Assembly: GCF_009727055.1 (NCBI RefSeq)
Contig: NW_024064458.1
Span: 124,001 to 188,000, forward strand
Reading direction: 5' to 3'
Length of the DNA stretch: 64,000 nucleotides
Source of the DNA: Benincasa hispida
Lineage: Eukaryota > Streptophyta > Magnoliopsida > Cucurbitales > Cucurbitaceae
Below are positions 33,193-43,261 of the stretch, in pieces (within the stretch, counting starts at the first letter, position 1; each line of letters opens with the position of its first letter). The position numbers were made by a program, and so were the translations under genes. Under the pieces are notes generated by a model. It was not told the origin of the DNA. It saw only the letters and a list, made by a program, of their open reading frames with translations, and made no database searches.

Positions 33193-33204
33193 CTCTATAA
33201 ATAG
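33193..33204 (+). promoter_or_regulatory. TATA box in the 5' LTR at 32,597
   Basis: CTCTATAAATAG, about 600 bp into the LTR, preceded by a GC-richer U3. It is a plausible start region for the element's RNA. Confidence 0.55.
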
Positions 33205-34755
33205 AAGTCGATGAGCAGAAATTCAGATCATCCAGGGAGGATCCTTGGATCCGAAGATTGTCCCTCAACCGAGATTTTTCCCGCGATTCAGAAAAAATGC
33301 GTGAGAAGACGCTTGAGAGTTCTCACCTCCTTCATCCATTTCGAGTGACGACCGAAGCCTTCGACATGAGTTAGATCTCGAGAGAGTCAGCTCCTCCGCC
33401 CATCCATTGCACATCCGGCAGCCTTGACGCACAGCCGCTGGAAGCAAAGTTTTGCTTCCAGCCGGTCATTTCTTTTCCTTTCTTTTTCTATATTGTATTG
33501 TATTACATTTTGAATTAAGAAATTAATACAATGTGTTTTAATGTATTTCTCTATTCCTTCGACTCCATCTCCATCTTCTTGCTTAGTATCTTTACTTTCA
33601 TTGCAGCACTTAGTTGGATTGCTTGGGTGTTGCATACTTAGTCATGTGGATTAGAGATATGAAGCATGTAGCAACCCACCGAGAAGTGTGCATTGTGCGA
33701 GTATGTGAGTAACCTTATTTTCTTAGTGTGAAGGTGCTGTAATGCCTGTCTATAGGCTAATGCATTGCTTGTCTATGAATGAAGTCGGTAACAATCAACT
33801 ACCCGAGAGTGTAAGTGGTTGGTCGCATTAAGTAATATATGCATTGTTCACTAGGGATAGTAACAACCTTGCATCAACCAAGTTCATGCGTTTGTCTTGT
33901 CGTATGTTGTGGCCAACACCCCTTTAGAGCTACTCGAGAGAGAGTCTAAAGAAAGAACTTAATGACTCGAGAGAGCTAGGTTAGAATCTAGACTCGAGAG
34001 AGTGAGATTAGATTGGCATAAGCAAGAGATAAGGACTTAGAGATAAGCTTTGTTTGTCAACACTGCATCACATGCACCCTAGGAATAAGAATGATGATAT
34101 GTGGTTGCCTTATTTGTGTATCATCACATAGACAAGAATTAGAGGCTTATGTGTAGGCCCTATGGACACCTCTGCACATACATCGCATGCGTTCTAGCAT
34201 TAGAAGCTGTAGCATTCGCATTGAGAGTTGGTTTACTATTGTATGAGTGTTGCATGATCGCATTAGTTTGCATTGATTAGGGTTGCCCTTGCGATCACTC
34301 TTAAGTTTTGCAATGAAAACATCTCCGTATTTTATCCATTTTCCCACACATTTATTTCATGTCAGGGTTTGTCGCATCTCTACCTTTCATGCATTTTCTC
34401 ATTGCGTTGTCTGTTAGATAGGAGTAGGAGTAGGATTAACGTAGCAATATCCCCTCCATTTTTTTATTCAACCGTCGCATGCACAATCATCACAAACATA
34501 TAGTTACAAGTCTCTGTGTTCGACCTCAGATTACCCGAGAAACTGGCGTTCATTTTATACTTGGCGTGAACGCAAGAAAACCTTTGGCAGAACGCATGGT
34601 CATCGCATACATTCGTTAATACAATTTTTATTCCAACGCATGACCATCGACGCATGGCTATCAATGCATATTTTAGGAACATGTATCGTATAATGCGTCC
34701 ACGGGATTTCGTTGTCGAGTAAAAATTGACTTCCAATTTCCACGCATCAAGTTTT

Positions 34756-34773
34756 TGGCACCGTTGCCGGGGA
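34756..34773 (+). other. Primer-binding site, TGGCACC type
   Basis: TGGCACCGTTGCCGGGGA follows the LTR end CACGCATCA by six bases. It is a one-base variant of the standard Athila/Tat site TGGCGCCGTTGCCGGGGA. Confidence 0.85.
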
Positions 34774-36191
34774 CTTGACAACTAAATGTTTGTTAAGTTT
34801 TGTGTCTCTGCGAGCAAACTTTTTTATCTTGGGTGTATTGCAGCTTGTGCGACCAAGATGCAAACAATATTGAAGTGTAAATGAACTGAAAGTCAGTATT
34901 GACTCCAAGGTAGAAGGGCAATCAGTCGTAAAAGAACCGAAGGCAGTTCTAAGCTCATGACGGTCGCATGCGCCCAACAATTACCGGAAGCTCCAATGGT
35001 CAAGGCAACTTGACCGCAGTTGAGAGCCATCTCCTACACGAAAGACCCCTTGCGGTGACAACACTCTTATTTTTCCAGGGACGTCTTCTACTCTATCTTT
35101 ACTTTGCTTAAGGATATTTTTATTTTATTGTTATTTTAGATATATGACTGCTTCCTTGGTTTTGGGTTTGTTTGCTCTTGTAGGTGCAACAATACTTCTC
35201 CTCGGTTCATGGTTCAACGAAAGAATTCCTTTCACCCTTCAACGCAAGGCTTCAATCACATGGATTCCAACGCTTGAATACATGCGTTGTTCTGTCTAAA
35301 GGTCTTTTCTTGTTATCTTGTATGCCTTATCCTTTTGATGGTACGTATAATTCATCACATTTTCTAACTAATCAACGCAAGACATTGTTTACTTTTATTA
35401 GCTTCTTCAAAATTTTAAAGTCTTAAGTTTTATTTTGCGTAAACCTGTGTTAAAAAATTTATTATTGCATTTTTGTAATTTTGTTTTTAGCTTTGCAGTG
35501 AAAACGTTGCCAACCTCTAAGTTTGGGGGTGGCAACGGTCTCGGAGAATTGCATTCATTATATTACGATCATGTAAAAAAAAAAAGTTGAAGCGAGATTT
35601 TGGGAATAATAACTCCACTGTCAACGCAATGGGGAAACCCATGTTGATAAGAGTTAAGCTGTGAAAAGAAGCTCGTAGTTGGATATCCGCATAACACACG
35701 TGGGGGCAAGTCAAAACGAAGGCAAGTCGCCGGGATCAGTGCGTTAGCGCAACTTCTCTGTCACGTGCAAGCCAAAACAAACGAGACAAGAGTTGAGCTG
35801 AATATGGAACGCAACCGAAGTTGGATGCCCGCATGACACACGTGGGGGTAAGTCAAAACGAAGGGCATAACCAGGTTCAACGCCGCATTTGAATAAGTCA
35901 TTGAAAAGTTTTGAAGTACTTTTTTTGAATGAACGCAATCTCAGAAGCTAAACACAAAATTGCGGTGAATGAATAAATTTTTTTTTTAGCAAAGGCTTGC
36001 CGGATTAAACTTTGAAAAGATCTTTTTTAAGAAGCGGCCAAAGTGGAGGAGAACATTGCGATGATGGTCAAAGGTGCGTGTAAATTATATTCTGAGAAGC
36101 TGGTCATCGCAAAAGAAAGCATGAAGATGAGCTAGAATTTCTTGAGTATAACGCATGCTTGAGGACAAGCATGATTTTAAGTTTGAGGGTG
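34774..36191 (+). mobile_element. Non-coding internal region of the LARD-like element
   Basis: No frame longer than about 80 codons and none resembling gag or pol. A near-duplicate pair occurs: GGATATCCGCATAACACACGTGGGGGCAAGTC-like text at about 35,680 and again at about 35,820. TAAGTTTGGGGGTGGC at about 35,518 looks like an extra polypurine tract. Confidence 0.6.
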
Positions 36192-36316
36192 TGATGACAT
36201 GCAAATATGCATGTCATCTTAGGTCTACTTAGAATTATGAAGGTTGTCAGGCAGAATATGCATCGATCATGCTACGAATTCATGAGAAAAAAAGTTTGCG
36301 TCGATCAACATATCGA

Positions 36317-36689
36317 ATTGGTGATTTGGAGCCGAACCAGGTTAACTTGAAGCAATTCGGAGTTGATTTAAGCATTCAAGCTTCAAAGAAGTTGAAATTG
36401 CCAAATTTCCATCGAGTAAAGGGCTGTCGAGTATTATCGAGTAAAATTCTACCAAGTAAACACGTATTGAGCACCGAGTAAACGAGCAACGAGTATCGAG
36501 TTATTGAGCAGCGAGTAGTGAATTTTTGGTAGAACATTCAGCATTGCAACGCTCTTCACAAGCCTTAGTTTAACACTCATTCGACGCTGAAAGGCAGTAG
36601 CATCAAGTGCAGGATAGCTTTGCAACGCTACCTCAAGCGTCATGACACTACAGAGTTACGTCATTGCTAACATTGCAACGCATCTCTAC
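36317..36689 (+). mobile_element. Athila-like LTR, continued after the nested element
   Basis: GAATTGGTGATTTGGAGCC onward matches 38,455-39,055 of the solo LTR, with many CGAGTA/GAGTAT repeats and GCAACGC words. It stops abruptly at GCTTCAAC, where Copia gag begins. Confidence 0.7.
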
Positions 36690-37345
36690 GCTCGAGCTTC
36701 AACTGGAATACTTTTATTTTGTAAAGAAGAAGCAATATCAGGCTTTTTAGAGGATGTTCCTTCTGGTTCCAGTCCTTTAGCTCTCATCATGGTCTGGTAA
36801 GCCTGTAGCTCATTTAGTCTAGTCAAGTTATACTTTATTTTATTCATCAGTGCATTCGTAGAGAACTTTAGAAAACTCTTCGGAAGAGATTCAAGAATAA
36901 AACCAACTTGACTTTTCTTATCGATGACAACACCGGTTACTTCTGCTACGTTGAAATAGACCATCATGTCCATGACATGTTCTCTAACAGAGGCCCCTTC
37001 TTTCATACGGCAGTTGTAAACGTATTTGATAGTATCATTCCTCAGGAAGAAGGTCGGTTGTCCAAAAATCCCACGCAGAGACTCCATGATCTGCCTAGTA
37101 GTACTTATGCTCTCATGTTTTTTTGCCAATACATCAGATACGCATGCAAGAATATAGGCACAAACTTTCTAATTAGCCTTGATCCATCTGTCGTATGCAT
37201 CCAGAATATTTTAGTTTGCATTTGAGCCAAGAATGAGAGGACACTCCTTTGTTAAAATGAACTGTAGGTCATTTATCACCAGTATAGTATTTAGGTTTGA
37301 CTTCCACGTAGCATAGTTATCCCCAGTAAGTTTGTCAAAAGCCAA
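36690..37345 (-). pseudogene. gag: Copia gag, broken
   Basis: From about 37,345 the minus strand reads LTGDNYATWKSNLNTIL, then KECPLI, then DAYDRWIKAN and ILACVSDVLAKKHES with two in-frame stops. A long open piece follows, 37,129-36,686: IMESLRGIFGQP, YNCRMKEGASVREHVMDMM, the spaced hydrophobic VGFILESLPKSF, and LNELQAYQTMMRAKG. This is the usual order of Ty1/Copia capsid (retrotransposon gag, UBN2-like). The zinc knuckle and protease that should follow are missing; the sequence passes directly into an Athila-like LTR at 36,689. A related gag copy is scattered over 41-52 kb. Confidence 0.85.
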
Positions 37346-38246
37346 TAGTTATACTAAATAACTCGTCATTCTAAAATTATAAACAAATTTATTCAGTGAA
37401 TTTCTTTTAAACCCAATCATGTTTTAGCAAAGTTATGTATCCAAAATTCATTATTTTTGCAACGATACTATAGTAAGTAAGAATAAGTGCTACCAAGAGG
37501 TAGTCAATTACTTCTTCACTAAAGCAAGATATTCTTGACTAAATACTATCTCTAGAATAACTCTTATTCCTATAGTCATTTTGTTACCTTTTTTGGCCAG
37601 AACTTACTGACACCTTAGTAATTTCATAAGTGTAACCCTCCATTTTTAGACCTCAAAGGTCGGGTCAACTACGCAACCGAATTGGAAAGTCATGGCTTGA
37701 AAACAACCTAAGAAATCCTATCCATTTCTGGAGTTTGAGGTGTTTTGAACCCCATGTTATAACCCTCCAAGGGGATAGCCATCATTAAATGACTAACATA
37801 GGGCCGCTTAAAGCTAACCATCATGTGCAACATAGGAATTTCATGGTCCAAACAAACAGAAGAGAACGAAGGATATGTTGCCCACTTACGATGAACTACT
37901 TCCTCCATTCACTTTGATCTTGACCTCATGACAAAAACTTTTTGAATGGAGCAGTCGAGATATAATCGACATGAAGCGTTGCATAGATCTCACGGTGTGA
38001 ATTTTTCAAGGACCGAGTTGAAATTAATATATCGAATGTTTGATTTTTCATTGAACAACTTCGCTTCATTCACCTTGATATTGATTCACGCAAACACTAT
38101 TCGAATGGAGGTCACTTTCAGGGTGGCACGAAGTGCTGCATGAACTTCACGATGTAAACATCTTGGGATGTGAGAATTAAAATCAAAACAACACATTTGA
38201 TTTTATGGTGAACAACTTCCCCTATTCACCAGTTTTTATATTCATC
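37346..38246 (-). mobile_element. Copia 5' leader (untranslated) region
   Basis: Non-coding. It resembles 52,134-52,880, the leader upstream of the other Copia gag: both carry a CCCTCAttttTAG..CTCAAAGGTC-like segment and repeated TTCACGGTGTGAA words. No complete 5' LTR is attached. Confidence 0.45.
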
Positions 38247-38343
38247 GAACCACAAAGGTTTGAAGGTACTAGCTCTAAAGGTTCTTTGGCCTTGTGACCC
38301 TTTCTAGTAAAAAGTCTCTTAGTCATCTTTCCTTCAAGGCATG
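38247..38343 (-). pseudogene. pol: Copia integrase fragment
   Basis: Minus reads TCLEGKMTKRLF then AKEPLELVPSNLCGS, the same integrase start as at 32.4-32.5 kb with about 10 percent difference. GCATG (38,339-38,343) is the left target duplicate of the LTR at 38,344. The catalytic Asp of HSDLCG is changed (PSN). Confidence 0.75.
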
Positions 38344-40197
38344 TGTTAGCTCTAAAAAAGAGCTATTATTCCTAGCTTAATTATGACTCGTTATCGGATT
38401 TTATGTGTTTATTTCCCTATTTTGTAGGTACCGAGCAATCATGAGGTAGAATTTGCGATTCGGAGCCAAACGAGGTTAATTTGAAGAAATTTGGAATTGA
38501 TTTAAGCATCCAGGCTTCAAAGGAGTTGGAATTGTCAAATTGCCATCAAGTATGGTCAGCCATCGAGTATCATCGAGTACCATCGAGTAAAGGGCTGTCG
38601 AGTATTATCGAGTAAAATTCTACCAAGTAAACAAGCATTGAGCATTGAGTAAACGAGCAACGAGTAACGAGGTTAATTTGAAGCAATTTGGAGTTGATTT
38701 AAGCAGCTAGGCTTCAAAGGAGTTGAAATTGCAAAATTTTCATCGAGTATGGTCAGCCATCGAGTATCATCGAGTACCATCGAGCAAAGGGTTGCTAAGT
38801 ATTATCGAGTAAAATTCCACCAAGTAAACAAGAATTGAGCAACAAGTATTGAGTTGTTGAGTAGCGAGTAGCGAGTTTCTAGCAGAACATTCAATGTTGC
38901 AATGCTTTTCACAAGCCTTAGTCCAATGCTCATTCGACGTTGGAAGGCAGTAGCATCAAGTGCAAGGTAGCATTGCAATGTTGCCCCAAGCGTCACGATG
39001 TTCCGAAGTTGGGTCATCGCCAGCGTTGCAACGCATCTCAGCGCTTGAACTTCAACGCTAAAAGATAGAATACTCAGCATTGCAACGCCCCTTCCAAGCA
39101 TTGCAACACTGTGACGATTGATGAAAATTTGTTCGATGCGCGGTGCAAGCAAGCGTTGGATTCATCATTGCAACGCTTGCCCAATGCTTTCCAATGTGCG
39201 ACGCTGCGCACAACCTATAAATGATGCGTTGGTGTTCAGCCTTCGACAAGCAAAAAAGAAGCAGCCTCCTATCGCATTCCTTCAGCAAAAATACTTTCGA
39301 ATAGAGTGAATTTTGAGAAATTAGTTAAGTTTTGGGAGCCATAGAAGGAAAATTGCCGATCGGTCATCGCCATAGTCAGCCTCGACTCTTTCCTTTGATC
39401 ATTGTAATTCCAATATGCCTTTTAGAGGTGAGGTAATTTTATTGGGATAGTTTGTATGTCTTAATTCTTGAAGTTTACTAGTTTAATTTATTCAATTGTC
39501 GTGAACCTTTTGGGTGGATTTGATTTATTAATTAGAATTTCGATGAATTTTTCTGACAAATTAATTTATTGAATTTCTTGTATGCAAAATCATTCTAGCC
39601 TGTGCGTAATTGATTGATTAAGTTTCATATATTAGGATCGTATGTTTAGGGTCTAGACTGTTTCTGGCCAAATTCATGTATAATCCTTCTCAAATAAATC
39701 ATGCTATAAGATGTGGCTGTCCGGCTTGTAGTGTGTCTCGATAATTGAACCCTTACTTAATGCTTTTCAGTTTTAACTTGTATCTCGCAGAAAAAGAAAG
39801 ATTTTAAATTGAATTAGGGGATATTTGGATTTTTTATAAAAATTAGCTAATTAGGCTATTAGAATTTCTAATAGGTTGAGGGGTTCACATAATTGGAGAA
39901 ATTAACTAGTACCTAATGATAAAAAATAAAAAGCATACGAACTAATCCCAAGATTTTCCTTCAATTTGATTCAACCTTTTTCTATGCTAACTTTTATTTA
40001 TTTTTCCCTGTTTCGTTTTTAATTTATTTTATAAACAAAATCAAGAACCATCAAAAATTTAATTCAACAATCTCTCTGTGGATTTAACCCCGATCTTACC
40101 ACTTTACTACGTTTGTAGTATCTTGGATCGGTGAAAATAAATTATCTTTGCTCGGGCCAGAAGCTGTTATGGAAACGCTAGTCCCGGAGTTCAAACA
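38344..40197 (+). mobile_element. Solo Athila-like LTR inside Copia integrase
   Basis: Starts TGTTAGCTCTAAAAAAG, ends GTTCAAACA, 1,854 bp. GCATG at 38,339-38,343 and ACATG at 40,198-40,202 are the target duplication with one mutation. The Copia reading continues across it: MCESC on the right, CLEGKMTKR on the left. Inside are repeated blocks of GAGTATCATCGAGTA (38.5-38.9 kb) and a region dense in ATTGCAACGC (38.9-39.2 kb). There is no internal region, so it is a solo LTR from unequal recombination. Confidence 0.82.
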
Positions 40198-41102
40198 ACA
40201 TGACTCACACATAGGTAAAGAATTTTTTTCTAACTCGTTTAGAAGTCCATTCTTCACCAACCTCTCAATCTTATTGAGATTGATGTGTCCTAGTCTTTGG
40301 TGCCAAAGTTGGACATTTTCATTAGGAGAAATTTTAAGTCTTTTATGTTAAGTTACTGCAGTCTTAAACATCTATTTGTTATGAAGGGAATTTGTTGCTA
40401 ACGGTCTTAGTAGATAAAGATTACTTTCCAGTTTTTCAGAACAAATATCAACACCATTCTTAGAAATAAACACTTTATTATAAAGAAAGTTGATATTATA
40501 AAAATGTTCAAGCAAACACTTTACAGAAACTAGGTCCCTTTTTAAATCCGGAACTACATATACATCTTTTAATTCAAGAAATTTGTTCTGTAAAGTCAAC
40601 CGAAGACCTCCCACTGCCACAGCCGATACAACGTGCCCAGTTCCAACCCGCATCGTCATCTCATCAGCATCTAGTTGCCATTAGGAACTAATTCCCTGAA
40701 ATGAAGAACAAACATAGTTAGTAGCCTCAAAGTCAATAATCTAGGCAGAATCATCATTCTCTACTAAATAGGTTTCCAATACAAGTAAATCATATTTACC
40801 TTATTTGGCCTTCTTCTTTTCTACCAAATAGAGGGGCAGTTCTTTTTCCAATGACCATATTGGTTGCAATGGAAACATATTCCCTTTATAGCCTTGATGA
40901 CTTTTCTACCCCTTTGAGTAGCAACTACAGGGTTAGCTTTCCCCTTTCCACCCTACTTCTTCTTCCACTTTTCGGTGCTAGATGAAGAAGGTACAGACTT
41001 GGTTCCAAAGATCGAACTTTTATGTAACATTTTAGAAAATGAAGCAACATTTGCTTCACCCTTCTGCTCCTTGTTTTTCATCATTGATTGGAAGGTCTGC
41101 AG
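40198..41102 (-). pseudogene. pol: Copia zinc knuckle, protease and pre-integrase, broken
   Basis: Read on minus from 41,102. First is LQTFQSMMKNK, the end of the gag capsid. A CCHC zinc knuckle CFHCNQYGHWKKNC sits at 40,877-40,836. The aspartic protease site reads DFEATNYVC at 40,734-40,708 instead of the usual DSGATxHVC, so two of the three active-site residues are altered. The pre-integrase domain follows: 40,659-40,372 has MTMRVGTGHVVSAVAV and NLYLLRPLATN, then after a stop LWHQRLGHINLNKIERL with the His of the HHCC finger, ending MCESC at 40,203. Several stops are present. It belongs to the same gene as the gag pieces at 47.5-52.1 kb and the integrase piece at 38.3 kb. Confidence 0.85.
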
Positions 41103-41235
41103 TGTTGGGGTTGATGAACTAAATCTTATAGGATCCTGTAGTTTGTAAACACCTGTATGAACAAACTCTTTGTGATATAATAATATAAGATATTTTATTC
41201 ACTACAGTCTATGAAATATGAAATATTTTAGTTGA
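41103..41235 (+). mobile_element. Copia LTR, plus, first 133 bp
   Basis: TGTTGGGGTTGATGAAC start, flanked by TGCAG (41,098-41,102). It matches the opening of other Copia LTRs to about base 130, then gives way to LTR-B. The rest of this LTR is 46,225-47,538. Confidence 0.75.
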
Positions 41236-42022
41236 GTAGGAAAATTCTAAGTGTTTAAATAGATTATTTAGTAGCTTTGAAATAAGCTATAACTAGTGAA
41301 AATTTGGTTAAGTAGGAAGCCAAAAAAAACTATGCGTTGGAGGCAAGAAAAAAAAAACTAAATATTAGATAATGCGTTGGCCTTGTGCTAAGGGTTGGTG
41401 TTGTGCCATGCGTTGGTCATTAGAATTTGAGTGGTTATTTGGGTATTGAAAGAGGCTAAAGTTGTGGACGAGAGGAAAGGCTTTGCGGGGACAAGCATGC
41501 GGCAGCCAATGTCTTGAGAGGTTAGCAAAGCATGTGGTAGCCTCAAGTTGCGCGGACATGGGCGTTGGGCGTTGGAGGTGCGCGCACGGGACGATCGTGT
41601 ACTAATGAACGGGCGCTGGACGATCGTGTAGTAAATGAACGTCACTACATGATTGGGTATGTGACTGTCTATTAAGTGAGCAGTGCTACACGATGAGGTA
41701 GACAATTTTGTAGGGGGGCGCTGGGCGATCGTATAGAAAATGCACGAAGCCAAGCGATGCGGTAGACGATTGAGTAGAAGATGCGCGTCGCTAGACAATG
41801 CGGAGAGTCGCGCTAAATGATAGCGCTATGCGACCGGCGATAATGCTATGCGATGGGCGATAGCATTGAACGATGAGGCGTTGGCACTGCATGATCGGCA
41901 TCAGTGTTAGATGATGACGTTGGGCGATAGCGCTACGCGATGGGCGTGTACGCTAGATGATAGTAGTGCTTTGCTAGACGATGGGCTACACGATGAGTAA
42001 GAGCTGTGCGGTAGACTATGCG

Positions 42023-42400
42023 ATGCCTTTAGTTTTGACTCAAGTGATGTTTTGATGAGAAAGCCACGAGTTGATGATGGAAAACCAAGAAAAGCCATGA
42101 TGGACGCATTGTGAAACGTCTTGCGTTGCTAAGGCTTGCGGTACATAAGGTTGTTATGCATTGGTGATGTGCTATATGCGTTGGACATCTAAGGGCATGT
42201 GGGCGCATAGGACAAGGCTAATAAATATGCATTAGAAGAGTGTTGGTCATAATCCTAGTTGAGCGCATAGGCCAAAGGTCAGCCATGCAGGAGATAAAGT
42301 ATATGCGGGCAAGGATGCGATGCCTTAGTTTTGACTCAAGTGATGTTTTGATGAGAAAGCCACGAGTTGATGATGGAAAACCAAGAAAACGACATGCGCA
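42023..42400 (+). repeat. Short direct duplication inside LTR-B
   Basis: A segment beginning GCGATGCCTTTAGTTTTGAC near 42,021 and running through CCACGAGTTGATGATGGAAA recurs near 42,316-42,389, spaced by about 294 bp. A second pair nearby (AGATGCTAGGCGGCAATGGC at about 42,532 and AGATGCTAGGCGGAAATGGC at about 42,608) shows a 76-bp step. Confidence 0.7.
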
Positions 42401-43043
42401 GCCAAGCAATAAGGTCAGAATGAGCCTGCGAGCATCTAGTATATGTGACCAAGTTGCGGCAATTGGATGCACAAGGTAAGGTTGCGTTAATTCTTGGCAC
42501 AATCGAGGCTTCTAGATCGCATAAGGGGAAAGATGCTAGGCGGCAATGGCTTGAAGGGTGTTATGTTGAGATTAAAAAGACACCTCAAGGGCGTAAGGAT
42601 GGGATGAAGATGCTAGGCGGAAATGGCTTGAAGGGTGTTATGTTGAGATTAAAAAGAGACACCTCAAAGTGCAAGATAGGATGGACGCATGCGCCAAGAG
42701 GTGGTGTTCGGACATAGCTATGTTGCGACAATTGGATGGACACATATGAGTGATGGAGGCATTTGTGGTAGATGGACGCATTGAGGTAGGATGGGCGCTA
42801 TGAGATTGGGTGGACGCATTCAAGGTCGTCATTCAGACATGTGGCTTGTTGGGGAGAAATCTTGAGCCTTAAGCAAATGAGGTGGATGCACAAGAAGACA
42901 TGCAAATTTAAGCATTATGTGTTGGCTAAGGAAGAAAAGGACACTTAGATTGCGATGGCATGAAGGTTGCGTTGATAGTGTGGGAAAAGACACTTGGACA
43001 TGTGGCCAAGTAGAAGGTCTCGGCCTTGGAGAGATTTTGGACG

Positions 43044-43055
43044 CCTATAAATAGG
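43044..43055 (+). promoter_or_regulatory. TATA box of LTR-B
   Basis: CCTATAAATAGG, identical to 18,273-18,284, with conserved flanks TTTTGGACG and GGCC. Confidence 0.6.
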
Positions 43056-43261
43056 GCCTAGGACTTATCTTCAGATCATAATCAAATTCTCTTCAAAGGA
43101 CATTAAGAAGAGTGTATGAAGGCTGATTGTGAGGAAACTATGCGTTGATGAAAGAACGCATGCGTTGGTAGCAAAACCATGCGTCGGTCATAAAGTTTCA
43201 AGAGGAGGAGATGTTGTTGGAACAGTGAAGTCTAGAAATAGCATCAACTTGGGACGAGGAT

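Larger units (their letters stand above)
32597..36316 (+). mobile_element. Non-autonomous Athila/Tat-like element (LARD-like), 3' LTR truncated
   Basis: 5' LTR 32,597-34,749 begins TGATGACATGCAGATATGC. A primer site lies at 34,756-34,773, the non-coding internal region at 34,774-36,191, and a polypurine stretch AAGTTTGAGGGTG precedes the 3' LTR, which begins TGATGACATGCAAATATGC at 36,192. The 3' LTR is cut after about 125 bp at CATATCGAAT. No gag or pol frame is present, so mobilisation would need proteins from a relative. It sits inside another Athila-like LTR. Confidence 0.78.
41236..43261 (+). mobile_element. LTR-B repeat, plus, part 1
   Basis: Matches 17,040-18,440 of the other plus copy (TTCTAAGTGTTTAAATAG at the start; the TATA region at 43,044; CTCTTCAAAGGACATTAAG after it). 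The U3 is expanded with a GC-rich array of ATGCGATGGGCGATAGC-like and CGATCGTGTAGTAAATGAACG-like words (41.58-42.0 kb). It also holds two nearly identical segments, 'gatgttttgatgagaaagccacgag' at about 42,049 and again at about 42,343. It is interrupted at 43,262 by a Copia LTR. Confidence 0.65.

Noticed and set aside
34464..34781. 105-codon minus frame
   Set aside because: Lies across the LTR end and primer-binding site of the non-autonomous element; no family resemblance.
42218..42832. Frames of 90-94 codons in both strands
   Set aside because: Within duplicated, word-repeat LTR-B U3; the frames contain the direct duplication and match no family.
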